A stretch of 64,000 nt of DNA from Chitinophaga filiformis (lineage in GTDB: Bacteria; Bacteroidota; Bacteroidia; Chitinophagales; Chitinophagaceae): contig NZ_FNBN01000002.1 in assembly GCF_900102545.1 (NCBI RefSeq), positions 532,264 to 596,263 of the forward strand, read 5' to 3'. The notes under the pieces were generated by a model. It was not told the DNA's origin. It saw nothing but the letters and a program-made list of their open reading frames with translations, and searched no databases. The position numbers and the translations under genes were made by a program. Position 1 is the stretch's first letter; every line of letters starts with the position of its first letter. Shown piece after piece: positions 33,554 through 43,300 of this stretch.

Positions 33554-34822
33554 CTATTCAGCAAGCTTCTTTTTGCTGGCTTTCTTTACTGATTTAACTT
33601 TCTTAGTACATGTTATAAAATTGCCCCAATTACTAAACTTATTGTAGAGGCCCACTGTCGTAAGCAGTTCTTCTATTATAGCATCTTTTTCATCCGGGTA
33701 GGCCCGACAGTGCAAAAGCAGGGAACAAAGTTGTACTGTTGTGAGCAAGCATTGATCCCTTCGTGTTGCGTAGGGTATCATTTGATCGGGAAAGGCAGCC
33801 TGTGTACGTTCGTCTAAAGGAAACTCTCTGAAAGCATTTACTAAAAGTATTCCCTTGGCTATGATGCCTTTATCTGATAAATAAGTACCTAACCATTTTT
33901 CCAGCTGACCAGCATTTTTTTCACCGGCTGATTTGGTAAGCCCTTTAACTTCAACAATTACAATTTGCTCGTTACGGGACATGATAATGTCATCCCGATT
34001 CGGCTCGGCAGGTAAAATGGTGAAACCAAGTTCTTCAAAGACCAGTCTAGCAGATCGTTCCAAGGTGAAACCAGTGCCTGTCCATAGTTGTTTAAGCGGT
34101 AGAAATGTCGCTAGTCTGTTTTTGCTTTCTTCTCTTTTCTGAATTAATTGCTCAATATCAGATTCAATTTGGTTTAAGGTATCTCTTTCATGTGCTTCAC
34201 CGGGAAGTAAGAACTTGTCGGCCCAATCTGGAACAATAGCGATTTCATCACCCTTTCTAATGCTGCGGCAAATCTGATAGAGATCATTTAAGAAATCTTC
34301 TTCATCCATATTGGTACCCTCAGTCAATGACGGTAGGAATACATAGTCTTTTGTATAAAATCCTACTGACGCATTTTTAGATTTGGCATTACCTATAGAG
34401 ATACCCGGATGCGATATGAAGCCGACCAGATATTCAAATTCGGTTGAGTAACGGGAAACGAAGTTTGCAAACTGAGTATTGGGGCTAATTTCAATTTTCC
34501 TGCCTTCCGTTTCAATTTCATCGACTTCTATGTCGAGATATTTGAATAAACTTGTTTGCATAGTCCCGGCATCGAGAAAGAATCTGCTATGGTTGCGCGT
34601 GCAAAAGAATACTATAGGTATGTCCTTCCGCTTGGCAAACTCTTTCAATTGTGTAAATCGCGGCTCGACATCACCCGGCCAGCTATCGTTGACCTCTTTA
34701 ATTAATTCGTGAAGATCAATAACAATAAAATCAAACTCAAGGAGATTTTGCTTAGATAAGAAGTAGAACCCTTCAATAGTCACGAATAGCTCACCGACTT
34801 GCTCTATATGTAATTCGCTCAC
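33554..34822 (-). CDS. PD-(D/E)xK nuclease domain protein, candidate defence gene
   Basis: The start is set at GTG 34822 (422 residues): the upstream frame to 35062 crosses a promoter whose -7 box is 34848-34841, so earlier starts would not be transcribed. The N-terminal 160 residues form an alpha/beta domain (F-D-F-I-V-I-D-L-H-E-L, I-P-I-V-F-F-C-T-R) like a receiver or TIR-like fold. The C-terminal part has R-D-D-I-I-M followed by I-V-I-V-E-V-K-G-L, the D ... E-x-K core of a PD-(D/E)xK nuclease. It ends in a Lys-rich tail. It probably cleaves DNA after a signal; no family name is certain. Confidence 0.65.
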   Translation of the reverse strand: MSELHIEQVGELFVTIEGFYFLSKQNLLEFDFIVIDLHELIKEVNDSWPGDVEPRFTQLKEFAKRKDIPIVFFCTRNHSRFFLDAGTMQTSLFKYLDIEVDEIETEGRKIEISPNTQFANFVSRYSTEFEYLVGFISHPGISIGNAKSKNASVGFYTKDYVFLPSLTEGTNMDEEDFLNDLYQICRSIRKGDEIAIVPDWADKFLLPGEAHERDTLNQIESDIEQLIQKREESKNRLATFLPLKQLWTGTGFTLERSARLVFEELGFTILPAEPNRDDIIMSRNEQIVIVEVKGLTKSAGEKNAGQLEKWLGTYLSDKGIIAKGILLVNAFREFPLDERTQAAFPDQMIPYATRRDQCLLTTVQLCSLLLHCRAYPDEKDAIIEELLTTVGLYNKFSNWGNFITCTKKVKSVKKASKKKLAE

Positions 34823-34840
34823 GGTATATGATTTTGCATT

Positions 34841-34871
34841 CAAATATAGGGCTTGCCGTAGGCACGGCAAA
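34841..34871 (-). promoter_or_regulatory. Promoter with operator dyad in its spacer
   Basis: On the minus strand TTTG (34871-34868), 19 bases, TATATTTG (34848-34841). The spacer contains TTGCCGT-AGGC-ACGGCAA as a perfect inverted repeat (34853-34870). A protein bound there would block the polymerase, so the nuclease gene is likely repressed until induced. Confidence 0.75.
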
Positions 34872-35033
34872 TTATTTCTGCCGGCAAGAGCTCCAAAACA
34901 TGACAGAGAGGCTGACAAACGATAAGTTATAGAGACGATAATGGAGAACTGAGCATAACGGTGGGTCAATAGAAAGCCAAGCCGAAGCCACTCAGAGAAA
35001 AATCGCGTAACTTCAATAAGAAAATGGCTATCT

Positions 35034-35399
35034 ATGCACTTCACCACCCTTGTACCAAACATATTCTATCCCGACATTAAAGACGGTCTGAGGCTATTTG
35101 TGGACTGTCTGCAGTTTAAAATCTCCCATAAAGAGCTGCAGTCGCCCAAGCCCTTCTGTGTACTGAAGAAAGAAGGATTACGTATAAATCTATTTCAAGA
35201 CGCAGCATTGGCACAAGAGCACCACCCCGAGTTCCGGCTTGTGACCCTAAACATAGAAGAAGTATACAATAAAGTGTCTACATCCCATCCCGAATACTTA
35301 CACCCCAGCCTAAAAACAATAACCCTTAGGCCCTGGGGTGCAAAAGAGTTTGCATTAATGGATAAGCAGCTAGGCATCATCATTCAGGAATGGACTTAG
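35034..35399 (+). CDS. VOC (glyoxalase/bleomycin-resistance) family protein
   Basis: The 121-residue protein starts M-H-F-T-T-L-V-P-N-I-F-Y-P-D-I-K-D-G-L-R-L-F-V-D-C-L-Q-F and ends R-P-W-G-A-K-E-F-A-L-M-D-K-Q-L-G-I-I-I-Q-E-W, the beta-alpha-beta-beta-beta repeat of the vicinal-oxygen-chelate fold. Metal ligands are not fully conserved, so it could bind rather than convert its ligand. It faces away from the nuclease gene. Confidence 0.85.
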   Translation: MHFTTLVPNIFYPDIKDGLRLFVDCLQFKISHKELQSPKPFCVLKKEGLRINLFQDAALAQEHHPEFRLVTLNIEEVYNKVSTSHPEYLHPSLKTITLRPWGAKEFALMDKQLGIIIQEWT

Positions 35400-35470
35400 A
35401 GGAAGGTAGAGATAGTATGCGAGTCAAAGCCGCAGCAAAAAAGACTTTCGTATCCTTATAAAAAAAATAG

Positions 35471-35905
35471 ATGGAAACGGAACAGGAACTATTCGAACTA
35501 CTACAAATAGATCAGTACCGGATGGTCGCAGAAGCAGAAGTTCTAGCACTGGTTCACCAGCATGAAAAAGGTTTTCTGATGGACAAAGGAAAAAAGCGTG
35601 CCTACGCACTCGGCTGGTTTTACGGAGATCCCACCTGCGGCATTGTAGACTCGCAAAACCAATGGGCAATAATGGCAGGTACTGACCAGTTTGTGCTTTG
35701 GGACAACGGTGAAGTAATACCTTTGTCGTTCAACAATGCACATCAAATGAAATTAGACAGCCCAAACAGCATATTGATTCTGACAGACCCCTGGACAGAA
35801 TATTCCGCAATATGGAGTTTGGATGTTCAAAGTAGGCAGTTTGAAAAGATGAAAGACTTTCCAGAATACAGGGAGCGAGAATACACAGAAGATATCATTT
35901 GGTAA
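35471..35905 (+). CDS. Unknown 144-residue protein
   Basis: Soluble, no signal peptide. A first helix (E-L-F-E-L-L-Q-I-D-Q-Y-R) is followed by beta-rich sequence with aromatic turns (W-F-Y-G-D-P-T-C-G-I-V-D, F-V-L-W-D-N-G-E-V). The layout is like small immunity or WD-like single-blade proteins but no family is recognised. It lies 72 bases after the VOC gene in the same direction. Confidence 0.6.
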   Translation: METEQELFELLQIDQYRMVAEAEVLALVHQHEKGFLMDKGKKRAYALGWFYGDPTCGIVDSQNQWAIMAGTDQFVLWDNGEVIPLSFNNAHQMKLDSPNSILILTDPWTEYSAIWSLDVQSRQFEKMKDFPEYREREYTEDIIW

Positions 35906-35928
35906 TGAACGCTGCAGGAAGCAATAAA

Positions 35929-37209
35929 TTAGCTTTTTGCTTTTCCTGTCATAATGGTCAACAAACTTTGAATTTTAAGGCGCAGTTCATCAAAAGTTAA
36001 AATCTCAACATCTTTACTGTTGTTCCGGAAAAGCTCAAACGCACCTCTTTGTTTTGCACTAAGAGTAGAAAAATTGCCTATCAGTACGAGCGCTTTCGGA
36101 TTGAACGTTTGTACATCCGTATTGCCCTGCATCACAGTAAAATAGCTTTTCTGAAAGATATCCCGCTGATTGAGCACCTGGCCGATGCAGCCAGTCAGCT
36201 CCTTGCTTGCCGCAAACACATTATCACCTCTATAGGCCGTTGATAATACCAACTCAGCCAAATGTGTCTTAATCTCCACGAAGGACACATTAGTACTCAA
36301 TCCACCCCTAATAAGGAAATCATTAAACTTGCCACCCTTGTTGCTGATGGTGTTTCCCCCAACATAAGCCTCATCCTCATGCAAAATGACTGGTTGAGCA
36401 AAAAGCGTAGAAAATATCCAGCTGTGCTGCTTGAGGAATGCCTGCCATTTCTTTTCAAGCCCCTTGGTGTCGCTGGTAATCGAATAAAGCTTATCAAAAT
36501 CGTCGAGCGCCGCCTGGATAAATTTATTATCAATAATCTCTTTCGTTTTCGCAAGACTCGTATCGGTAAAAAAATCTGGCAATAACGTTAGCTTTTCAAA
36601 CAACTCTTTTATTGACTGCTTGTCTGCATCACTGAACTCCGACAGCGAATTCCCCCAATCCAGCAAGGTAGCTGCCAACGTTCCCGAAGTATAAGTCTTA
36701 GCGGGCGCTGTAATCTTAGTGGGAAAAGCCTCATGCATGTACTGCTGGCTGGCCCTTTCCCTTTCCGTTTTCTGCTTATCATTCAAACTGGAGAATGCTG
36801 TATTCCATTCGGTTAGCTTTTCTTCATTCAAATAAACAATACCCTTTTTTAAATCAATATCCACTTTGCCACCTTTTTCTACAAACACCTCTGAAATCTT
36901 CAGAGCGTCTAAAAAATCGCTAACCGGACGTAGCGTTTTGGTAAACCCATATCCAAACGTGAATACCTTATATACACCAACGGGTGGTTTTTTATTGAAT
37001 CCTATATAAGTGAACTTTTGAATATTTGTATACTTAGCTTTACCCTTGTATGGAGTCGGATAATGTATTTCCTTATCTTCTTTTAAAAATATCTCCCGAG
37101 ATTTTTGATCGATGTTATTTTCAGAATCTTTGAAGAAATAAACTTCCTTTGTAGCCTGACTAGCCTTGCGGTATTCTTCCGGCTTAATCTGGGCCTGAAC
37201 TTTAGCCAT
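35929..37209 (-). CDS. sduA: Shedu anti-phage nuclease
   Basis: The 426-residue protein shows the Shedu (SduA, DUF4263) layout. The N-terminal 200 residues are variable; then come L-E-K-K-W-Q-A-F-L-K-Q-H-S-W-I-F at 251-266, the nuclease core F-N-D-F-L-I-R (Asp297) and S-F-V-E-I-K-T-H (Glu312, Lys314), and A-S-K-E-L-T-G-C-I-G-Q-V-L-N-Q-R-D with the conserved Gln/Glu residues. Shedu is a single-gene defence system that nicks or cuts invading DNA. The gene has no partner and sits in a defence-like cluster, consistent with that role. Confidence 0.88.
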   Translation of the reverse strand: MAKVQAQIKPEEYRKASQATKEVYFFKDSENNIDQKSREIFLKEDKEIHYPTPYKGKAKYTNIQKFTYIGFNKKPPVGVYKVFTFGYGFTKTLRPVSDFLDALKISEVFVEKGGKVDIDLKKGIVYLNEEKLTEWNTAFSSLNDKQKTERERASQQYMHEAFPTKITAPAKTYTSGTLAATLLDWGNSLSEFSDADKQSIKELFEKLTLLPDFFTDTSLAKTKEIIDNKFIQAALDDFDKLYSITSDTKGLEKKWQAFLKQHSWIFSTLFAQPVILHEDEAYVGGNTISNKGGKFNDFLIRGGLSTNVSFVEIKTHLAELVLSTAYRGDNVFAASKELTGCIGQVLNQRDIFQKSYFTVMQGNTDVQTFNPKALVLIGNFSTLSAKQRGAFELFRNNSKDVEILTFDELRLKIQSLLTIMTGKAKS

Positions 37210-37291
37210 ACTTTATGAGATTAATGAATAATTACTATGAATTTAAGAAATATAATATACTATCATCCGTTTTGTTCTAAAAATTGATAGG

Positions 37292-37609
37292 TCATCGTTC
37301 TGCAGATAAATGCAGCGTAAAGTTCTTATTCAGTTTAATCACAATCTTCTTATCATAGGCAAAAATCATCGCCTTAACATCCGAGGTAAATACATCGGCC
37401 AGGTCTCTGGCAACAGTTGAATTGCTGATTTTAACAACCTTCCCATTGTCAATCTGCAGGTTAAAGCTGTAATCCTGCCTGTCACCAACCATAAAAAAAT
37501 CATTTGAAGGAAATTCAATAGCGCCATGATGAGGAAATATTTCCAACATCGCTAGCATATCCGGTAAAGCCTTCTTCCATATGGCTACATATAATTCTTG
37601 CTTTTCCAT
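37292..37609 (-). CDS. Small protein of 105 residues, unknown
   Basis: The Met at 37609 (M-E-K-Q-E-L-Y-V-A-I-W-K-K-A-L) begins a protein-like sequence; the frame continues upstream to 37846 but passes through a terminator-like hairpin and is not translated-looking. The product is alpha/beta with V-A-R-D-L-A-D-V-F and I-V-I-K-L-N-K-N-F near the end. No family recognised. It is 82 bases upstream of the Shedu gene and reads the same way, so a shared transcript is possible. Confidence 0.6.
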   Translation of the reverse strand: MEKQELYVAIWKKALPDMLAMLEIFPHHGAIEFPSNDFFMVGDRQDYSFNLQIDNGKVVKISNSTVARDLADVFTSDVKAMIFAYDKKIVIKLNKNFTLHLSAER

Positions 37610-38319
37610 AATGTTTAAAATTAAATTGGGGCAAATAAGTGTTATCACACGCAATATAACCAATTCAGCAGTATAAATGCCTACCAGTCGTCGCATTGCA
37701 ACCGTATTAAAAAAAATAACCAAGGCGAAGCTGGCAGCTTCGCCTTGGGCATGCTCAGGATGCCAACAAATGCAATACCATCCAGCAAATAGGCAGTAGC
37801 GGCGATACAGTGAATGAAACACTATAATCGCCCTTGGCGAAAACAACAGTCATACAAACAAAAAATTAATAGGTGAAAAATAGTAAGCGTTGTACACCAC
37901 TTACAAGAGTTGCTACCCCCTACAACTCTGGACAATGCATCCATCTATACATGTGTCATAGATGCAAGACTTTATTTAGTACAGGACCATATTTTTCAAC
38001 AAAAAGGCAACAGGCCGGTCTTGCTTTTAAAATATGATTAGAGCGTAATCATCCATAAAAGCAATAAATCGCTAACTAACCTCGCCAATAGCTCAAAAAA
38101 GGCTGCATTAACAACGCATTAACTTTTCAGTTGTCTTTTTAGTCAACAGATTCCTTGAGATTTGCAAAAGAGTGCAATACCGCTATTATCTTATTGATAT
38201 CCCCATAATTATTTTAACTATGCAATTGTTGTAAATCAACAATAAACTTTATAACTTAGAGTTAAAATATAAAAATAAGTTGTAATGTTTGCGATCAACA
38301 CTACGAGGGTGCATTTCAA
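37610..38319. other. Long intergenic region with terminator and palindromes
   Basis: Near its left end lie the hairpin at 37720-37748, a weaker one GGCAT/ATGCC (37748-37764), and GGCGAT ... ATCGCC enclosing AGTG/CACT (37801-37832), echoing the hairpin chain at 25.9 kb. The rest to 38319 is AT-rich and contains the ECF sigma promoter but no confident box or small gene. Confidence 0.45.
37720..37748 (-). terminator. 14-bp stem with one-base loop, leftward terminator
   Basis: CCAAGGCGAAGCTG and CAGCTTCGCCTTGG are perfect complements. On the minus strand the stem is followed by TTATTTTTTTT. No gene obviously ends here, so it either isolates the small gene from upstream transcription or belongs to a palindromic element. 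Confidence 0.65.
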
Positions 38320-38922
38320 ATGAGTTCACGGTATAAACAATATAACGATATTCAGCTTTCCGAATTGGTGGTTCAGAACGATACGCATGCCTTTGAAGAA
38401 TTCTACAACCGCCACTGGTTAAAACTGTATCTTTTTGCTAAAAAACGGCTCGATACCAAAGAAGAGGCCGAGGATGTGGTGCAGGAAGTATTTATGAAGC
38501 TATTTCAAAAGCTGCCCAGTGTTCATGCAAAGCAATCTTTAGTACCCTACTTGTACGAATCGCTGCGTAGTACTATGATTGATCTTTTCCGGCGTGGTAA
38601 ACGTAAGGAAGAAGTTATTTCCAGCTTCCGCGAATACTATGAGAAAGGCGTTTACGATACCGACAACCAAGTAAATTACAACGAACTGGAACGGTTAATC
38701 GAAGAAGAGATCAGTAGCCTGCCTCCCCAAATGCGCAAGATCTATGAAATGAGCAAGAAAAGGTTCATGAGCAATGTAGAAATTGCCGAAGAACTCAACA
38801 TCACCGAAGAATCCGTAAAAAAGCAACTCTACCGAGGCATTCATAAGCTACGTAACCGCTTAGGTCGCAAGTTTTGGCTCAACATCATCATTCTACTTGT
38901 TTGGCTCAATCGCAGCCTGTAA
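38320..38922 (+). CDS. ECF RNA polymerase sigma factor (SusCD-linked)
   Basis: The 200-residue sigma factor has region 2 (F-E-E-F-Y-N-R-H-W-L-K-L-Y-L-F-A, E-E-A-E-D-V-V-Q-E-V-F) and region 4 (L-P-P-Q-M-R-K-I-Y-E-M-S, E-I-A-E-E-L-N-I-T-E-E-S-V-K-K-Q-L). It ends in a hydrophobic tail (F-W-L-N-I-I-I-L-L-V-W-L), usual for Bacteroidota ECF factors that pair with FecR. The next genes are FecR, SusC with an STN domain, and SusD, which together form a cell-surface signalling and uptake locus. Confidence 0.94.
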   Translation: MSSRYKQYNDIQLSELVVQNDTHAFEEFYNRHWLKLYLFAKKRLDTKEEAEDVVQEVFMKLFQKLPSVHAKQSLVPYLYESLRSTMIDLFRRGKRKEEVISSFREYYEKGVYDTDNQVNYNELERLIEEEISSLPPQMRKIYEMSKKRFMSNVEIAEELNITEESVKKQLYRGIHKLRNRLGRKFWLNIIILLVWLNRSL

Positions 38923-39049
38923 CCCATCCAATTATTTTCTGTATAAGTTAATACCATGTTAAACAGATTTAAAATAAATTTAACATAGAGTACCACTTTT
39001 CATGTCCCCATTCGTGTATCTATTTACATCACCCCATAGTTTTTAAGAA

Positions 39050-40195
39050 ATGACTGACAACGAATTTACATTACTGCTAGAGAGGTACAGCAAAGGCGAA
39101 TGCAGCCCTGAAGAAGCTGCGGTAGTTGAAGCCTGGTTTAACCAGTATATGGCTAATGCAACTGGCAAGTCAGAATTGACCGACCTGCAAGGTACACGTA
39201 GCCGCATCTGGAAAGGGATCGGTGTAAAGCATAAGCCTGCTGTTAAGTTATTGGCAGTAGTTCGTTATGCTGCGGCAGCATTAATTGTTATTGGGGGTAT
39301 TACCTGGTTTTATATTAATCATAACAATAAGACAAATTTTAAACCTTTAACAGCTCAAGAAATTCTGCCGGGTGGCAACAAGGCAACACTCACCCTGGCA
39401 AACGGTAAAAAGATCAGTTTAAACGCCCAGAACGACACGATTGCCATCGACCCGGCTTTGGGCGTACTGATCTCAAATGACACCGCTACAGGTGTTGTTA
39501 CTTATAAATATCAAAACCGCAAAACGGAAAGGGGCAACGGAGAAACAAACAGTTTTAACACCATCAATACACCAACCGGGGGGCAGTATAAACTGCAATT
39601 GCCCGATGGTACTATAGTTATATTAAATGCCTTAACCCAAATTAAATTCCCATCCCGTTTTGCAGGCAGTACAAGAGAGGTAACCCTTATAGGTGAAGCT
39701 TATTTCGAAGTAGCGCACAACCCTAACCATCCCTTCAGGGTAAATACGGCCGACCAACAGGTTGCCGTTCTTGGTACCCACTTTAATGTAAGCGCATACC
39801 CGCACCAGCCCACGAAAACTACACTTACGCAAGGCCGCGTAAAATTAACCCAACCCTCTACAGGCGCAAGCCAACCATTAAACCCGGGGCAACAAGCCGA
39901 GCTTATATCACGCGGATTTAATGTAAAGGATGTCATAGCCTCTGATGAAATAGCATGGATAGATGGAATGTTTATTTTCACAAAAACCCCTATAAAGGAA
40001 GCCATGCAGCAAATTGCCAGGTGGTACAATATTGAGGTTAACTATCAAACTTTGCCCAATGTTGAACTGCAGGCAGTATTGTCTCGCAAGCTTACTTTAG
40101 CACAGGTTTTAGATGCTATACAATTTAGTGATGACTATGAATATAAAATCAATAACGAAAGGAGGCTAGAATACGTACGAAAAAGGGGACGATAA
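39050..40195 (+). CDS. FecR family anti-sigma factor
   Basis: The 381-residue protein has a short cytoplasmic N-terminal part (Y-S-K-G-E-C-S-P-E-E-A-A), one transmembrane helix at about 67-85 (V-R-Y-A-A-A-A-L-I-V-I-G-G-I-T-W-F-Y), a periplasmic FecR domain (T-P-T-G-G-Q-Y-K-L-Q-L-P-D-G-T, V-A-V-L-G-T-H-F-N-V-S) and a C-terminal DUF4974 (F-T-K-T-P-I-K-E-A-M-Q-Q-I-A-R-W-Y-N). It would hold the ECF factor at the membrane until the STN domain of the partner SusC signals substrate capture. Confidence 0.94.
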   Translation: MTDNEFTLLLERYSKGECSPEEAAVVEAWFNQYMANATGKSELTDLQGTRSRIWKGIGVKHKPAVKLLAVVRYAAAALIVIGGITWFYINHNNKTNFKPLTAQEILPGGNKATLTLANGKKISLNAQNDTIAIDPALGVLISNDTATGVVTYKYQNRKTERGNGETNSFNTINTPTGGQYKLQLPDGTIVILNALTQIKFPSRFAGSTREVTLIGEAYFEVAHNPNHPFRVNTADQQVAVLGTHFNVSAYPHQPTKTTLTQGRVKLTQPSTGASQPLNPGQQAELISRGFNVKDVIASDEIAWIDGMFIFTKTPIKEAMQQIARWYNIEVNYQTLPNVELQAVLSRKLTLAQVLDAIQFSDDYEYKINNERRLEYVRKRGR

Positions 40196-40237
40196 TACAA
40201 CAACCAAAATTTGGTAGATAACATATATAAAAACAAA

Positions 40238-40261
40238 CCGACCCTGTTGCATCAGGATCGG
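40238..40261 (+). terminator. Attenuator-like hairpin between fecR and susC
   Basis: CCGACCCTG and CAGGATCGG pair with one mismatch. It would lower transcription into the susC gene or mark a separate sigma-dependent promoter. The second locus has a stronger hairpin at the same place. Confidence 0.5.
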
Positions 40262-40335
40262 CAAAAGTTGTTTGCAGTTATTTTACCGTTTAAGACAGCT
40301 AAATACTAACCAACCAACAACTAAACTCCAAACAT

Positions 40336-43300
40336 ATGAATTATTTAATTCATACAGCCAGTGCTATGCGCATAATTATGCGAAAATGCCGATATTCAAT
40401 ACATCAATGTACCAGGGTAATGAAATTGATACTTATATTCCTTATCACGTTTCAGGCGTCGGCACTGGCCTTAGCACAACAGGTTACGCTCAATTTCAAA
40501 GACGCTCCTATAACAAAAGTTTTACGTTCCATCCAAATGCAAACCGGCTACGGCTATAGTATGGACGGGGCCGAGGTTAAATACGCAAAACCTGTTACAC
40601 TAAACCTCAAAAATGCTACTATCGAAGAAACTTTACAAAACCTATTCTCTAACCAGCCATTCAATTATAAGATTGTTGGAAAAGTAATTAAGATTACGCA
40701 TAAAGAAGTGGAAAGGGCTTCCACCTCTTCAGTAACAACAGAAAAGGATGGAGAAATAACTGGGCAAGTTACCGACAAAGATGGTAAGCCATTGGTCGGG
40801 GCAACCGTTTCTGTTAAGGATGGCAGCCTTGGTGCTGTGACAGATGCCAATGGCCGGTTTAAGATAATCGGTGCTCCGGCAAACGGCACATTGGTTATAA
40901 CGATGATAGGCCGTGAAACCAGGCAGGTCAACTATAAAAGTAACCTGGTTTCACCAATAGTATTATTGGAGGTAAATGCTGCGCTAAAGGAAGTTCAGGT
41001 AATTGCCTACGGCGAAGTAGAAAAAAGATTTTCTACGAGCAATATAGGTACAATAAGTGGTGAAACCATTGCAAAACAGCCTGTAGGAAATCCATTACTC
41101 GCTTTGCAAGGACGCGTACCAGGTCTATTTATCCAACAAAATTCAGGGGTGCCTGGATCAGCTATTAGCGTAACTGTCCAGGGACAGAACAGCTTAAGAA
41201 ACGGGAATCTCCCCTTCTATGTGATAGATGGTGTGCCTTATCAGCCAAATACAATTTCTTCCCAGAATACAGCATTGGTGATGAGTCCAAACTCCTATAG
41301 CAATTTGAGTTTCATTAATCCAGCCGATATTGAAAGCATTGAAGTACTTAAAGACGCTGATGCGACGGCTATCTACGGTTCCCGTGCAGCCAATGGCGCA
41401 ATACTGATTACCACCAAAAAAGGTAAAGCCGGGCAGACCAAAGTAGATTTGAACCTGCAAACCGGCTGGGGCAAAGTAGCAAAGACACCTGATATGCTTT
41501 CAGGACCTGAATATCTTGCAATGCGGCATGAAGCATTCCAGATCGGCAAAACGACTCCGGGCATTACAGACTATGATGTGAACGGGGTTTGGGATACCAG
41601 TCGAAATGTAAATTGGAGAAAAGAATTGGTTGGGAACACAGCGCAATTTCAAAATTTGCAGGCTTCTGTATCAGGGGGCTCTGAAGGAACTCAATTTCTA
41701 GCAGGAGCAGCATATATCCGCGAAACGCCTGTCTTCGCCGGTAACTTCTCAGATGTTAAAACATCGGTTCGCTTCAATATCAACAACATTTCACCAAATA
41801 AGAAATTCAATTTTTTCTTGTCTGGAAGTTACTTGCAAGGGAACAACCAGCTTCCAAATGTCGATTTTTCCAACGTATCGGCGACACTCGCCCCCAATGC
41901 CCCGGATTTGTATAATCCAGATGGAACATTAAACTGGTCACCTGATCCAACAAGACCGAATGTTAACACGTTCCAAAACCCGGCAGCAGGTGCCTTGAGG
42001 AGATATAGTATCAAAAGCAGAAATCTGGTTGGAAATTCAACCATCTCTTATGAACTAATCCCTGGACTAGCCCTGAAATCTAGCTTTGGATATAATCGTC
42101 TCACATCAGATGAATTGACCATAAACCCGACTGCAGCTGCAAAACCTGATGTATTGCCTATTAGAAATTCTGCCCTGTACTCAGACAAAAGCATAGAAAC
42201 CTGGATTATCGAACCGCAATTGACGTTCAGGAAATCCTATTCATTTGGTTCTATAGACGCACTGGTTGGAAGTACATTTCAGGAAACAGGAAGTTATCTT
42301 TTGGCACTGACAGGAGGCGATTATGCCAGTGATGCACTTCTTGCTGATTATAATGCCGCTGGAATAAAAAGCGTCAATCAATCAATACAGGCAACTTACC
42401 GGTATAGTGCCATTTTTGGCCGGTTGAACTACAGATATAACGACCGTTATATCATCAACCTAGCAGCGAGAAGAGACGGCAGCAGCCGATTTGGTTCTAA
42501 AAACCTTTTTCATAACTTCTATTCAGTTGGCGGAGCCTGGTTGTTTTCAGAAGAGCATTTCATTAAAGAGCATTTCCCAGTGCTGAACTTCGGAAAACTA
42601 AGAGCAAGCTATGGTACTACCGGTAACGACCAGATAGGGGATTACGCGTTCTATAGCCTTTATGATAATTACGGCGTCGACCTGCCGATACTAGGTACAA
42701 CGGGCTTGGTGCCACGTGGTTTATCTAACGCATATCTACAATGGGAAGAAACCCGAAAGCTCAATATGGGGTTGGATTTTGGAATTATCGACAACCGAAT
42801 AATGGTCAGTGCAAATTATTTTCGTAACAGATCTTCTAATCAACTGTTAAGCCAAAATCTGACTATAGTAACAGGCTTCGGCGAAGTTCCCAGAAACCTT
42901 CCTGCGACAGTACAGAATACGGGCTGGGAGTTTACGCTCGATTATGAACCTATTAGGGGAAATAACTTCCGCTGGAGAGGATCAGCAAACATTACCATTC
43001 CAAAAAATAAGCTGATACGCTATGATGGATTAGAAACAAGCAGTGACAGAAATGCCTATGTAATCGGGGAATCAATAAGAATAAGAAAGGTGTTTGTCTA
43101 TTCAGGCGTCAATCCGCAAACAGGTTTATACCAGTTCACCAATGCTAAAGGTGAACTGACCTCTTCTCCTAGCGATCCGGTTGATAAAACAGCATTGATT
43201 AATCTTGATCCCAAATGGTATGGTGGTTTTAGTAATACATTTAGTTATAAGGGATTTGACCTGGATATTTTTTTCCAGTTTGCGAGCCAGAAAGCAGCTG

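Noticed and set aside
37610-37846. 79-residue upstream extension of the 37.3-kb gene
   Set aside because: It crosses a strong terminator hairpin; the in-frame Met at 37609 starts a protein-like sequence.
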